64,000 nucleotides of DNA from Undaria pinnatifida (GCA_012845835.1 JABAKD010000016.1:8756121-8820120), one strand, 5' to 3'. Positions 1 through 44,399 are shown, counted from the stretch's first letter. The notes: a model not told the origin generated them from the sequence alone. Numbers and translations: made by a program.

Positions 1-640
1 GACTCCTACTGGAGCTAACAATCCCCACTAGGCTATCTAGCGTAATTTGGAAACCGCCCTACGCGCCACGCGCGGCGAACCCGCTCACATTCTTACCCCC
101 ACACACGCTGCTGTCTCCGTGAGACCTACTGCTTTTACCGCGATGCGTTTGGGCATTTACACCCCCATCGATCGCAATGATCTTACTGTATCTGAGGCTA
201 GTCTCCACAGCGTTCGGTTGTCAAGGTTGTTTTGCTGGCTCATAACCTGGTCAAAGATGTGCCTGCGGCATTCTTTAATGCTGCTGCCGAACATTGAAAG
301 GGAGTAGTTGATAGGATGAGGCCTCCTAACCCGAATCAGGAGGGCCTCGCCCGACCTCAATCATTGTGTCGAGTGCACGCTCAACCGGTACCCATCCCTG
401 GGGAGAAAGGATGATGACACCGATTATTCGCAGAACAGTCGAACCGCAACGTCTGGTTGAGGGTAAGCCATAAACCAGAACGCTCCCGCTTGTCTACGTG
501 GGGTAGAACACCGGCGCGAGACCCGGGTCGACGGGGACACAACCGTACGGATCCCATGCATTAAGTGTTTCGGTGTTTTTTTGGGTGCTTCCAGATGTTA
601 AGCACGTTTCCATCGCGACATCGTGGTGGTGTCATGGCGG
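1..640. other. No gene; repeat fragment
   Basis: No coding exon recognised. From about 312 to 420 it carries GGATGAGGCCTCC followed by sequence resembling the repeat at 38373-38490 and, inverted, at 24015-24075 and 24290-24450. Confidence 0.5.
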
Positions 641-651
641 CCGTGACATAC

Positions 652-783
652 CTTGGGCGGGTGATAGTCCAAGCGCGGAAGCCTCGGGTGTCACATCTGC
701 GTACTCCTTCGCGCGATTTACGGCGATCATGCGACCCTGAACGCGGCAGCCCATCTGCACCGCGCAAGGCAGGCTGATCACCA
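652..783 (-). pseudogene. Eroded ABCC exon (TMD2 exit)
   Basis: On the minus strand it reads VQMGCRVQGRMIAVNRAKEY and ADVTPEA. This aligns with exon 21 of the main gene (VRMGCETEARITAVERAQEY). The exon-end AAG and donor GTATG are conserved. The rest has diverged and no flanking NBD2 exon could be found, so it is read as a relic of a related transporter gene. Confidence 0.8.
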
Positions 784-1157
784 TCTTCGTTGACGTTTTT
801 CGTGGTGTCCCGACAGATAACGACATGTGCGGCGGCAATTTTGTGGTTAGCTTGCACCCGAGTGAGGTTTGTCGGACAAATATTAAAACCAGGAACTCAA
901 GGTGGGAGGGGGGGGCGGGCGAAGCAGCTCACGCTGATTTCACGGCGCATACATAATTACTATGTATTAGTAAGAACAAACCTCACAACCGCGCAATGAC
1001 AGCCTATAACACCAGCACACTTTCTGACCACCACGCCGCCGCGTTGTGCTATCCCACCAGCGCTCATGCCCTCATTGTTCCCACCAGAAAAATAATCGAG
1101 ACAGCAATGCAGAAAATGAAGCTCCTGGGCTCATATGCACATCTTTGGGTATGAGTG

Positions 1158-1342
1158 CCGTCAGCTCCCCCGTGCTGGTGTTCAATCGCGTCCTCTTGAG
1201 CAGGCGCAGGGGCTTCGGGCTTACGTCACCCTGTAAGGCGTCGAGCCCACGTCAATGCTCAAAATATGCAGTGCGAGGAAGCTTTGGTTGGTCAACAGCC
1301 CGTTGCCGAATATGTCCACGGCGAATCTGCCGATACCGATCC
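1158..1342 (-). pseudogene. Eroded ABCC exon (TMD1)
   Basis: The plus strand shares runs such as AGCTCCCCCGTGCTGGTG and TTGGTTGGTCAACAGCCCGT with exon 3 of the main gene (35460-35630), with many substitutions and small indels. The frame is broken. Same strand and order as the 652-783 exon, so both may belong to one dead gene copy lying 3' of the living one. Confidence 0.78.
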
Positions 1343-1385
1343 GTCAAGGCACCGATTGACCATCGAACCGACGGATCAACCAGGG

Positions 1386-1470
1386 GATAAACCGAATGAT
1401 TCGACAAAGGGGAGGGAGGGAGGGAGGGGGGGGATGGGGGGAGGGGGGGAAAGAGGTGGAAAGGAGGAAG
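1386..1470. repeat. GGGA/G-rich low-complexity tract
   Basis: Imperfect GGGAGGGA and G runs. No coding meaning. Confidence 0.8.
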
Positions 1471-1756
1471 GAGTAACTAAAGGATAGACGGTAGGACGTC
1501 AGTACAACGAGTTATATTTTGCTTGCTCCCTTCCCTATGGCAACCACGCCTGCAACGTCGACGGTGACTGTAAAGGCGACTCTTCAGGGGTGACTTCTCC
1601 TGTAGGACAGATGACTCGATGCGTATCTGCGGAGCGACCACGCTCACGGCCGGACGATACACATCGAAACAAGCGACTCATGGCGCCTGATTCATAGAGA
1701 AGTCAGGTGGACGTCCGACGCGTATACGCATAATAGCATGAAGAGGATTCAAGAAA

Positions 1757-1920
1757 GGTGTGCTAAGCTAGTTGTGGCAAGCAAACACAAAACGGAAGGA
1801 GAGACAACCAAACAGTGTGGTGAGCTAGTTGTGGCAAGCAAACGGAAGGAGAGACAACCGAACGGTGGTAAGCTAGTTGTGGCAAGCAAACGGAAGGAGA
1901 GACAACCGGGGGAAGGTACA
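1757..1920. repeat. About 49-bp tandem repeat, 3 copies
   Basis: The unit contains GCTAGTTGTGGCAAGCAAAC and a GGAAGGAGAGACAACC segment, repeated three times with small indels. In one frame it would read KLVVASKRKERQP repeatedly, but there is no other support for coding. Confidence 0.85.
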
Positions 1921-1984
1921 GCCTGATTACGAACGGATAGTGTACGGCAACCATAGTCTCAAACTACCTCGGAGTTGGAGCAGT

Positions 1985-2910
1985 CGAATGGCTCGGCACC
2001 ATTCGGAGGCTTGTTACTCCGAGACGAATGTGTGTGTTCTTCACATTAAATTGATGCTTCCACCCATCTACTGTAGGCGGTAGCAGTTGGGAACCCAGCT
2101 GACAGCATAGCAGGGAGGGAGAGACGGTAAAATTGTGGACGAGATTCGCAGGAGATTGCAGGAGGCTGCGACGGGTGTATGTGCGAACGGGAGTATATCT
2201 TCCCAAAGACCCAGAAAAACGATATTGACAATACATTTGAGAAATTATTGACGAAACAAAGTGTTGTGCCTGTTGTCGCAGTAGCGGTCTCCGTAAATGA
2301 GGTACCAAGCAAAACGTTTTTGTTGTTGTATGGAGAATTAGGCGTGCCTATTTCGGGAATTGGAGCCAGAAGAGCAGGTGGCTTGAAACGAAGGCGGCGG
2401 GCGGGCTCCCTTACTCTTGGACGAGACCTCACTCGAGCAGGCCAGCAAGACGGCGTTGTGCCCGAGCGAGTGAGGGTTCTTGCTGAGAACGTCAGCAGGT
2501 TAACGTCGTAAATAGTCGCTGGGTTGGTCAACCAAAGCCCAGACGTCGTTACCTGTTCCTTCCACGAGCCCACTTTCCCCTTTTCTTCGTTCGGCGGAGA
2601 GGGACAAGAGAGCTAAATAGCCGGGGTGAATGGTTGCTTTCCAAGTTACTGTTCTTGAGTTGTTCGAAGTAAATCGTAGGCGTCGTATGTACGGTACCAT
2701 TCGGAGGCTTGGCAATCCGAGACGATTGCAAATGGTAATGGTTGAGAACCCGGCTTGTATCATAGAAGGGTGAGAGACGGTAAATGCGTGGGCGACATAC
2801 GCACGAGATTGCAGGAGGCTGCGTGCGTGTACCTGGCCAAGGGGATAAACCTTTTTCTCCCTTGGAAGATCCAGAAAAACGACAATGAAAACGCAGTAAG
2901 GAAGATGTTC
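1985..2910. repeat. Duplicated non-coding segment (about 700 bp apart)
   Basis: Positions 1995-2250 and 2690-2905 share CACCATTCGGAGGCTTG, GGAGAGACGGTAAA, GATTGCAGGAGGCTGCG and CCAGAAAAACGA in the same order. The first copy has an extra ~60 bp (2027-2090) matching the family at 40203, 42542 and 53988. Confidence 0.7.
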
Positions 2911-2919
2911 AATGGATTA

Positions 2920-5020
2920 TCGCAGAGTCTATTGGAGACAAGCCGTCCGCGCCTGCGTGCTTGCACAACAACAAAAAAGTCACGACTCTGACTCTTCGTG
3001 GTACAATAAAAAAACACTACGTGCTGCTACTGACTTTGTTAATGGTACTGGTAAATCAACCCATTACAAGGACGTGGTGGCATTAGAAGCCGCTCCATTA
3101 ATTAAAGCTTCTCAATACTAAAATGTCTAAAACCTTGCTCCCTCCGCTCCCCGCAAACAAACCCGTCAATAACTGTATGCTGTGGGCCTGTCAGGGGATT
3201 GACCGGGCGTCTCCCGCCCCCCGCCCCCCGCCCCCCCCCTTCGCCGTTATACAATGGCCCCTTTGCCGTGATACAATGGCATCATTGTGCACCGCTAAAC
3301 ACTTTTATCATCAACATCGCGCCCCCCCACTAACAACGAACTCCATGACACGGCGCCGTCATACCAAAAACAGACAGAGTGGGTGCGCTCTCCGGGGGGA
3401 ACGCATGGTTGTCAGTGTTGGGGAGCGCTCTCCTCATGGTACCTGGTGCCGTTTTTCTGGTCTCCCTTGGTTCGCTGATTAGAAACAACAAGGGTGACAG
3501 TATCATTACTCTAAGAAACAGTATAGGACAGAGACGAGGCGGGGTGTCTTGCATAGACCATCAGCGTCGCTTACATTCTTGCCCATCTATGATGTCCTTG
3601 ACGTGACTGAGACTTCTACAATCACCTGGTTTCACCCCAACCATAACCGAATATGTAGACTACCACATCTACGTAGAGCACTGTATAACAGTACGGGCCA
3701 CGGCCAAATCGGCCGGGCAAAGAGTGAGCGATGAAACCGCCGATAAGGTCCCCAAAAGTACATCGCACACGCGCAGGCAACAAACAGCAGACCAATGGTC
3801 AAGACGGTCAAAAAGCAGGCGAGCACCGAATACAACCTATTAACCTTCACCTCCCAAATAGAATTTACGAAAATAACGGAGAAGCACGACCAGTACAGGA
3901 ACTGTGCCGTACGACGTTACGTCGAAAGTAATAAAACCAAAACGACTTGAAAATCGAGTAAAAAGGGGCCGCTGATTGAGCTCAAGGTACGGGGCAAACC
4001 TCGCCCGGCCACCTTCAATCAGCCTAGCATCGCTGTACAAATTACTCCGCTGTAGAACAGCTCTACAGAGTACAACAGTTATTGAGAAACGCGTTATTCA
4101 ACGGCTCACACTACTGATACCAGTGCTTCCTGAGTCGCCCCCCTCCTCCTAACCCCCTCCTTGCTTCCTCTCCCCGACCCCTGGGCCCCATAAAGTCCAG
4201 CGGTTTTCCCCACCCCCACGATTTTTTTCCGGGCTAACGTTACAACCAAGTACAAGCCGATCCGTGTGTGGCGATAACGTATTTCGTCACAGCGGCATTA
4301 GCTGCGCTCTAACTGAAGTGGAAACCCTCTAACTGGCGTGGTAGACTTTGCAAAAGTTGTGCGCACCTGTGTGTGCATGCATACTCCTTCAGGTGGATGC
4401 TATATTTATGCGACACCGCGGGTTTTCATCGGTGTGATCGCTCGTTCACTCCCCCGTTCGTTTGTTCTCTCAGCCGTTCGTCCTTTCAGCGCGACCGCGA
4501 CTGCGGCTTGGTTGAACTTCATGACAAGGGTGATTTATCGTGCACATAGATCAGCAGCCGCAGCAGCCGCCGAAAGCAGCGTCGTTCGCGCCAACGCTCA
4601 CGAAATGGTCCGTGCGCACATGCATGCCGCCGCGACACAACAGTACGTGCAATAGACAACGTCATCAGGAGAACGAGGGTGACCAGGACGCGGGATACTG
4701 ACAAACATATGGACCACGCACAACAAAATAATGTTCAGTATAATACGCACCGCACCGGAAATAAGAAAATAAAAGAACATAAAGGAGCACCCGTGGTACC
4801 TTGGTGAGATCTCTTGGCTGCACCCGTCTCAAAACATACACCAAACACGTAACGGAACGCGGAGACAGACAACAATCAACACCGGGGGAAGCTCTTACCC
4901 CCTCTTGTATTATCAAAGCAAACCTCACTATACGTGTATGCCATCGAACAATTCCTTGCTTCGCTTCAATCCATAGTTTCAGCATCATAACAACATGAAG
5001 GGTGTACGATCGAGAGCATC
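2920..5020. other. Intergenic, no recognisable gene
   Basis: Short open frames on both strands show no family motif. C-rich tracts lie at 3215-3245 and 4135-4220. Nothing here could be tied to a function. Confidence 0.5.
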
Positions 5021-5023
5021 AGC

Positions 5024-5312
5024 TCGGTCAAACCAAGCAACCAAAGTCAATCGAAATCAATCAAAATCAGTCAAATTTGATCAAAGTAAAGTCAATATCA
5101 ATGAAAATCAATACAAATCAAATCGGGATCAATCAAAATCAATCAAAATCGGTCAAAATCAATCAAAATCAATCACAATCACTCAAAATCAACCAGAATC
5201 AATAAATCCAATCAAAATCGATCAAAACAAATCGAAATCAATTAAATCCGTCAAAATCAATCAAATTCAATCAAAATTAACCAAAATCAACCAAAGTCAA
5301 CCTAAACCCTTC
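5024..5312. repeat. Degenerate 10-bp tandem array (ATCAAAATCA)
   Basis: About 28 imperfect units of AATCAATCAAA/ATCAAAATCA lie 270 bp past the ABCC stop codon on the coding strand. The Asn/Gln/Lys/Ser reading it gives on the plus strand is an artefact of the repeat. Confidence 0.85.
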
Positions 5313-5579
5313 TTGGGTCCTGACGAGTAACTCTCACGAAAAAAACAAACAGAAGCATATCCAGCGCGCTTCCACCGTGCGCCGGGCGCGCGCCGATCGG
5401 CATCCCCTGCCCCCCATCGTCAACCAAGGACCACCCCAAACCCAGAAACAGCACGGACACGGGACAAACCTTCCGTCTCCCGTGACAGATTCGTGAGCAG
5501 AGAATCATCTGAACACTGCACACGAGTCATCATCGCCCCACTGGGCCACAAATACCATCGGCTTGGCCCCACCCGCCAT

Positions 5580-37573
<31,994 letters not shown>

Positions 37574-40480
37574 CTGTAGTTGATTTGATGCGGGCGCGTT
37601 TGGGAGGACCAAAACGAGGCATGTAAAAACATGTGCAGGTATCACCAAAAAAAGGTAGGCAACAACAAAAAGGTACCAGGGTTTAGACCACCACAACGTA
37701 TTCGGTGAAGCTCGTAGTACGCGGGGCGTTTGGGAGGACCGAAACAAGGTACGAGTACTTTGAAAATACAGCATCGGCCACACAAAAGTCGTCGGGACCG
37801 GTTGGGTATGAAGGGCACGTCTTCACTGCAAAACAAAGAGAGCAGTACGACACGCGCGCGCAGTACGGCGATCCTCTTGCTGCGGCACGCTGACACTGAG
37901 ACGCTCGAAAAGAGAGAAACGATCTTTCTTTTTGTTTTTTTGGTCGATATCCATCATTCATCATACATCGATCCGAAGAGGGCTACCGTAGCCGGTGAGC
38001 TCGCTGGCTGTCTGGCGGATCACGTATAAGTACGGGATGAACGCTGCTGTACAATGGAGGCTGTGCGAGGTACGACACTCCCCCCCCTCCCCCCGGGCTA
38101 TTGGGCGCCCCTATGTTGGAGGTGTCTCTATTAGGATTAGGACCGGTGCTTCGTCTCGGAAAGGACGCGTGGTCAATAGTCAAAAATACTAGGGTAATTT
38201 AGAAAAAAATATCCCCCCCCTCCCCCGTCCTACTGGCCTGAGACTTGGAAGCAACACCACCAATCGGTCGTCACCACGCTAATCCACTTGATCATTCGAA
38301 AGTAAGAAAACACCACTATTCGAACATTTACCGCATTCTCTTACGCTGCCGCCCATCATTCTATGTAAGTATTAGGTTGGATGAGGCCTCCTTCCCCGAG
38401 GCAGGTGGTCCTCGCCCGGGATAAACTCCGCGCTGAGTGCGCCCTCAGCGCAGTGCCCGTCCCTGGGATTGAACTGACCGTGCGGATAAAAAGACTACTT
38501 ACTAAGCTTGCAGGGAGGGTGGGAAGGCCTGATTTTTTCCTGTGCCTATTTCCCTGTTAAAGCTAGGCTTGAACGAAGTGACCGGCGATTGCGTTCATTC
38601 TTCTAGTAATCCGCACCAAATGCTGGGACCCATTTTTGTCTCAAATATGGCGTCGCCTCATTGTGTAGCGATATTTTCTTACGGTATTATCAGTAGAGTA
38701 TCAATCCGACAAACGTTAGTTAATACTCGAACATATCATCATTTCAATATTTGAACATCGATCCGATCCACAAGAGGGCGTTCGTTCGTCTACATATCCT
38801 CTAACGGCTAAATGGAAACTTTTACATGATATTTAACAGATCACTACTACGGTCTTCATACTCCCGATATAAACCGCCATTATAGTGAAAAATAAAATAA
38901 ATAATAATAATATAAAAACACCCCCAGGCAGAAAATCTCACTTACGCACTTAACCACAAGTACCAACAACCATGACCAAGCCATCCATCCGCAAACCATC
39001 CACCACACACATGGTAAAGCAATATAATGGAAATTACAGAAATAAATTTATAAAATAGACATGATAGATTACTTCAAAATTCCCCACCTAAAGTAAAAAT
39101 ACTAACACCAATCAATGTAGTGGAGAAAAACATTTGTTTATAAAAGAAAAGAACCCCCTCCCGAAAACATTTCACCCACATAGCATAGTACAAGTATCAG
39201 CAAGCAGATTCAAAACTCGTCGAACTCACACTTGATGTCCTGAAAATATATACATGTATTTAAATATTAGAGTGACAGCGTATCAATTTGGAACCGTGGG
39301 TTCGTGTCCCACAGAGTTTTTAATCCTTTTGGGGGTGGGAGTAGATTACTCAGATGACTTTAATTCTTGAATGCTGTACTAAGAGCAACATATAGATAAC
39401 TTATACTCCGGAGTAATATTCTGTATTCGTACTCTTCCCGATATTAAAGATCCGGGGGGAGAAAAACAAAATAAACCGCCTACCATACATATGATAGAGC
39501 AGTATAGTGGAAACTACAGTAATAAGTTTATAAAACAGATGTGATGTTTTACCTAGCTCAAAATTCCCCGCCTGAAGTATAAATGCCAATACTTACTATT
39601 ATAATAGTGGACAAAAAATAAGACACCTCCCAATGAAAACTCACTCATATAGTATATTACGAGTACCAACAACGCAGCTTGCAAAGATGAGTATTGACCT
39701 GAAATTCGTCAAACTCACGGCTGACGTCCTTGAAAATTAGTTATAAAATTATAAAATGGTATCGGTCTACCACCTACGACTATCATATATAATAAACGCA
39801 ACCCAGTAGTTACCCCTTCGGCGAAAAAGATGGTTGACACACACAAACGTCAGACGATCCAGGCGACTAAAATATCGGACAGTTCAGAAGGCATTATCAT
39901 CGTAATATGGTATATAAGGTACTGCAGTATGTATTATAGGCCTTTTTGACCAAGATATTATTAACAATTGGCCAACACAAGAGCGCCAGATGATGCGGGC
40001 GGCTTAACTATCGGACAGATCTCAACGGAATAGGCCTGCGTCTTCACTACTAGTACTATAAGACTCAATACCCCTTCTGGACTCGACAGCGACCAGACAA
40101 CGCCAGAAATAAACTGGGAGAAAATGAATACATAATTGCAATCAGGTTTTGCCCGTTTTCGGTTTTCTCGGCGCCAAACAAACGTAAAATGCTCGTATTG
40201 GTGTGTATTCTTCGCATTAAACTGACATTTTCCATCCACCGACATCCAACACGACCAGTCAGCGTCTGTGCTGACGCCTCGTAGAGAACCACGAGACAGA
40301 GATGCGCATTGCGAAAGACAGCAAGGTGATTAGGCCATGCAACGCCAACCGCAACGAGCACGCGCGAATAGAGCAGTACAACAGCGCAGCGAACAAAGTA
40401 GTACCGGTGCCAATTGAAAAAAAAATCTGGAGTGACCCGCGGATTTTTCATTTCGCCGCATGTTTGGAGCATAAAAAAGA
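37574..40480. other. Upstream of ABCC: repeats, no supported gene
   Basis: GCGTTTGGGAGGACC words recur at 37600 and 37730. An AT-rich duplicated segment follows: 38945-39245 and 39420-39735 share ATAATGGAAA/ATAGTGGAAA, TTTATAAAA, CAAAATTCCCC and end in the GCAAAGATGAGT family. A T-arm-like GTGGGTTCGTGTCCCAC lies at 39294-39310. No promoter could be defined. Confidence 0.5.
40203..40345 (-). repeat. Interspersed family C, inverted copy
   Basis: On the minus strand it shares TTGCATGGCC, ATCTCTGTCTCGT, GTTGGATGTCG and TTTAATGCGAAGAA with copies at 42542-42792 and 53988-54145; a ~60-bp part recurs at 2027-2090. No ORF. Confidence 0.7.
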
Positions 40481-40660
40481 ACGCGTACCTGGTATCTCAT
40501 ACGCCAGGCGCAGGAGTATGCACAAAACGTCCACACCTCAGAAGTAGCATACGACAGTAGGATACCCGAGATAATAGCGTCCATACCGAGAGAAAACCGG
40601 CGGTCAAATCGCCTTGTCACGTCTTGTGTGTTGGTTATATAGAACCACGACATATCCTTT

Positions 40661-40743
40661 CTTTGTTGGTTATATAGCACTACCCATTGAACCACGCAGT
40701 CACGTGACTACGTGGGCCAGTGGGTAGTGCAATATAACCAACA
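40661..40743. repeat. Large imperfect palindrome
   Basis: About 30-bp arms (TTGGTTATATAGCACTACCC against TTGGTTATATTGCACTACCC on the other strand) flank a core that is itself the perfect palindrome AGTCACGTGACT. Confidence 0.9.
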
Positions 40744-41995
40744 GATCGCACGCACCCTTACGTATAGTTCCGCACTATTCATATTAGCAAATGCCCTTTT
40801 CCTGTCTCTCAGCACTTCCCTGCTTCTGTCTCCGAACCGAGCTCCCCCAGCTTTCCGGCGCTCACCATTCATACCAATCGCCGAACACCTCACGGCGCTT
40901 CGCGCTTGGTGCAAGCAATGTCTGCCTGGTCGATGAAAACCCGACGTGCTCCGTCCCGGCATTGTCAGGATGCGAGGGTCTATCATCAAGGTCGTACGAC
41001 TACCGACATGCATGAAATATCGAGTACACCCCCCCCCAGCTTTCTGGCCATCTTCCCCTGTTTCATATCCTACCACTGTTGGGACTTTTGCTTTTTTGGG
41101 GCTATTGATTTAAAAATGAAAAAAATCTACTTTTCTAGCTGGTGCACAAGAAAACGTCACACCGGTTACGTCGGTGTCGGGTACTCGTGCTTTATCCGCC
41201 ACAGCCGTGAAAATTCCGTGCCGAGCGCTGAAGTATTGCGCTAGATGCTTTTTGGTTCTCAGTCAACTTAAAGAGATAGTTGTGACCTCCGGCAAAGCCT
41301 GACCTCGGCCGACTCCAGGGGTTCTTCGCCTGAGAGAATCTCATGCGAGGATCAAAGATGCCCGTGGCTCTGTGTGATGCTCCACCCGTTTCTGCCTTGG
41401 GTGCTTGTGTTGTACGTGGTATCTGTTATAACCTCTGTGCAGGGTTGTCCCTTTTCTCTATTATGCTGATCGATACCTTGTGTGGTACGCGCACGTTGTT
41501 GGACATGGCCGGCCACCCATCGGTGTGTTTTCCTATATAAAATATGTGGAAATACTTCCATTTGAAAAATGTAAAATGTGGCGCGCGCCACCAGGAAATG
41601 CCACGAGGAAGACGTCTCTCTCGAGATAGTTCCCGACGCTGCTGTATGTGTGTAAGTGCTCTGAACATTAAACTACGGCATCGAGAGGTTCCCCCCCCCT
41701 GTTCTATATTTGTGCAGCATCTTGTCTTCATCTGATGGGGGCATTCTTCCTTTTGTTGTTGCGCCCTGCCCCGATCCCCTCCACACGCGACAACAATGAT
41801 CTCGTATTGTAAATAGAAAGCTTCCCGGAACAGTACAATGATTTCAGTCAAGTATTTTGTTATATGCCAGCCCGTAACCGCCTTGCGGTTTGCGATTCGT
41901 GTAGCTCCCTTTGGAGTTTTTTCTTCAATTTTCTGAAAATGTTTATGGGTGATCGACGTCGAAGCTGCACGTGTACATCGTCGGATGGCAAGATA

Positions 41996-42007
41996 ATAGT
42001 AACTATT

Positions 42008-42043
<36 letters not shown>

Positions 42044-42045
42044 TG
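41996..42045. repeat. (CAA)n microsatellite
   Basis: About 14 CAA units in otherwise gene-free sequence. Confidence 0.9.
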
Positions 42046-42541
42046 TTTATCTCTCATGTAATACCAATACGAGGAGTAATCCAGCCGCATGCACGGTGGC
42101 CACACCTTGAATTCGCCCACGGCGAGCGGCAGTCGTCAGACACAGCAGTAAATATGTGACAAGACCATGCGGCAGTGCTCCTACGAAGTATTCCTTTAGC
42201 AATTGCTTTCGGATCCGGTCTGGTTGTTGCCTCGGCGCCGGTCGGGTGACGTTATCTGCTTTGTTGCTGTCTCCCCGTTTTGCTTAGTTTTTCGTTTTGT
42301 CTTGCCTTGGTTTGTTTCACTCGATGTAGTTTTCCTTTGGGTACGTCTGGCCTTCCCCCTTGCGCTCCCTTTATCTTTCGTGTTTTCCTCTCCTTTCCTC
42401 TTCTCTTTTCTCTTTCCTTTTTTCCTTTCCTTTTCCTGATATTTTCCATCCATTTATTTTCTTGTACGGTATCCCTTCTCCCCCGCAGGTTGTCTGGTGT
42501 GCTGGCTTGTGTATGTATGCATCCCGCTTCCGATTTCAGTA

Positions 42542-42792
42542 CGGTTGACATTGCATGGCCAAAATCCCTTCTTGTGTTTTCGAGGTATATCTCTGTCTCG
42601 TAGGCTGTGACCACAAAATGGCCGTCCCTCCACGATGAGAGCATCGGCACGGACACTGGGTGTGCGGGATGTCGAAGGGTGGAAAGGACAGCTTAACGCC
42701 TTTGCCACTGGAAAGCTTTTTTGGGGGACAAATTTACTTGAAGTTAGTATAGGGAGGGGTTTGGGGGCTCTAAAGGGGTTAATGTGAAGACT
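42542..42792 (+). repeat. Interspersed family C copy, interrupted by a MITE
   Basis: Shares GACATTGCATGGCC, TATCTCTGTCTCGTAG, TGTGACCACA, GGACACTGGGTGTG and GGATGTCG with the copy at 53988-54145. Near its end a TTAA-site element (42697-42778) splits the word that reads TTTAATGTGAAGA in the other copy. Confidence 0.75.
42697..42778. mobile_element. TTAA-site MITE, copy 2 (piggyBac-like)
   Basis: 82 bp, opposite orientation to copy 1, flanked on both sides by intact TTAA (42693-42696 and 42779-42782). Ends CGCCTTTGCC and, as complement, CCCCTTTAGAGCCCCC. The interior GGGAGGGGTTTGGGGG matches the other two copies. Confidence 0.87.
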
Positions 42793-43257
42793 ACAACACT
42801 CGCGCACACACACAACGCACACGCACACACAACACGCACGCACACGTCCAACCGGTTGAGAATTTTGTAGAAGCCGAATATATTGCCTCCTCGATTACGC
42901 CTTTCGAGCCGGCATGTTGGCTGGCATGCTGTAATGGAGTGCCCTCCGTAGAAGGATAGTTAATAGATTCGACGTGAAACCATGTCATGGTTGAGGTGAA
43001 ACCACGTGATATTAGATGTCACACTCACGTCAAGGCCATCATAGATAGGCGGTAATAATGCAGGTGACGATGATGGGACAAGCAGGACGCCCCTCATCTC
43101 ACTACCCTGCTCTACCCTGCCCAACCCTGCTCTACTCTGTCTTGTCTTGCTTTGTCTGTCTTTTAGAATTCAATGTGGAGGAAATAATGTATAAGCTTTG
43201 AGTCTATCCAGCTCGGAGTACATCTACAATGCCCTCCAAAGAACCTCGGCACAGCTT

Positions 43258-43357
43258 GCTTGAGATACACCAATACCACTGAGCCATGTGGTCAGCGCTC
43301 ACCATAACCACTGAGCCATGCAGCTAGCGCTGAGTGCATAGCTCAGTGGTTATGCCG
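43258..43357. repeat. tRNA-A-box-like words in a hairpin
   Basis: GCTCAGTGGTTAT occurs at 43345-43357 and its exact complement at 43309-43321, a 13-bp perfect inverted repeat. A third, inverted CACTGAGCCATG lies at 43279-43290. TAGCTCAGTGG fits a pol III A box, but no full tRNA fold could be drawn. Confidence 0.7.
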
Positions 43358-43559
43358 CATGTCTACTAAAAGCACAATCCGGGGTCCGTCTGGCTTCCTC
43401 GCGCGCTTGAGCTGGTTGGCGGACGCAATTAAACGTTTACGACAGACAGGTTGCGATCGTCCGGGTCAGCGCGTAAAACACACCAGGGTTTTTTCACGGG
43501 TCATACATAACCTGGCTCGCGGGGCGGGTCAGGAAATTTACCAAAACTAGCGGGTTGAG

Positions 43560-43682
43560 TCGGGTCGGGTCAGAAAGTGGTCGAAATTCCACGGATCGGA
43601 TCGGGTCGGGTCAGGAGCTTTCCAGATATCACGGGTCGGGCCGGGCCACCCTGGCCCCATCCGACCCGACCCGACCCGACCG
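43560..43682. repeat. GGGTC/GACCC arrays in inverted orientation
   Basis: GGGTCGGGTC repeats on the plus strand are followed by CCGACCCGACCCGACC, so single strands could fold back. Confidence 0.8.
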
Positions 43683-43967
43683 GTGAAAAGCCCTGAAATA
43701 TACCAGGTACAGTACCGGCCCTGACAAGAAACGGAGGTATTGGTTTAACGCTAGATTTCGTATTCTGAGAGTGGATGTGCCCTGCACTATTGTAACAGCA
43801 GTATAACAACGGCTGCCGAATTTCTTATTCCACCGTAAGTTATAGTCTGGGTTTCTTTTGGGGTGGGCTCTTTTTTACGAGAGGGCCGATAGGTGATATT
43901 AGAGTTGAAATTATGTTTTATGCGTAGTGGATACGAGCAGCAGCCGCCCTCTCGCATAAGCGTTACA

Positions 43968-44140
43968 AGACTTATAGTTTGGGCAAGCAATTGGCTAAGC
44001 TTCTGCAAGCGGTCAAACGGACTAATGCCTCACTAATTTATCAACAAACGGCGTCATCGACAGAGGATGGGTTTTTATGTCGTGGGTTCAAATCCCACCA
44101 TCTACGTACAATAATAAACTTTTACGACTTTCCCCATGTC
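43968..44140 (+). repeat. tRNA-like retroposon family S2, copy
   Basis: Collinear with 52856-53030: TTTGGGCAAGC, GGTCAAACGGACTA, GGCGTCATCGACAGA, then GTGGGTTCAAATCCCAC, a perfect T-arm-like stem with a pol III B-box, and a short conserved tail. No full cloverleaf, so treated as a SINE-like repeat and not a tRNA gene. Confidence 0.7.
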
Positions 44141-44326
44141 GAACTTGAAGCGGACAGATGGTCTCGTACCGCTGATCAGAACGACAACAAGCACCCAGCA
44201 CAGCACAGGACAATCACAGCTCCGCAAACGTAGCTCCTGGTATTATCAAATCGCTAGTTGCATCAAATCACGGGCCTCTTCTTTCCGTCTCTTTGATATT
44301 TTGTACTAGTCCTTGCGAGAGCACAT

Positions 44327-44346
44327 CGGGCGGCGTAAGCCGCCCG
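44327..44346. repeat. Perfect 8-bp hairpin with GTAA loop
   Basis: CGGGCGGC-GTAA-GCCGCCCG. GC-rich hairpin in AT-richer surroundings; compare 63619-63636. Confidence 0.9.
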
Positions 44347-44399
44347 CGAAGAGGGGCCCTTGTAATACTCAGTGTACTCTTAGTTTCGTAGAGTCCTCG

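Noticed and set aside
4338-4655. 105-codon plus-strand ORF
   Set aside because: Starts without context support, has no motif and no neighbour; not distinguishable from chance.
39280-39316. tRNA gene suggested by GTGGGTTCGTGTCCCAC
   Set aside because: Only a T-arm is present; no other stems can be drawn.
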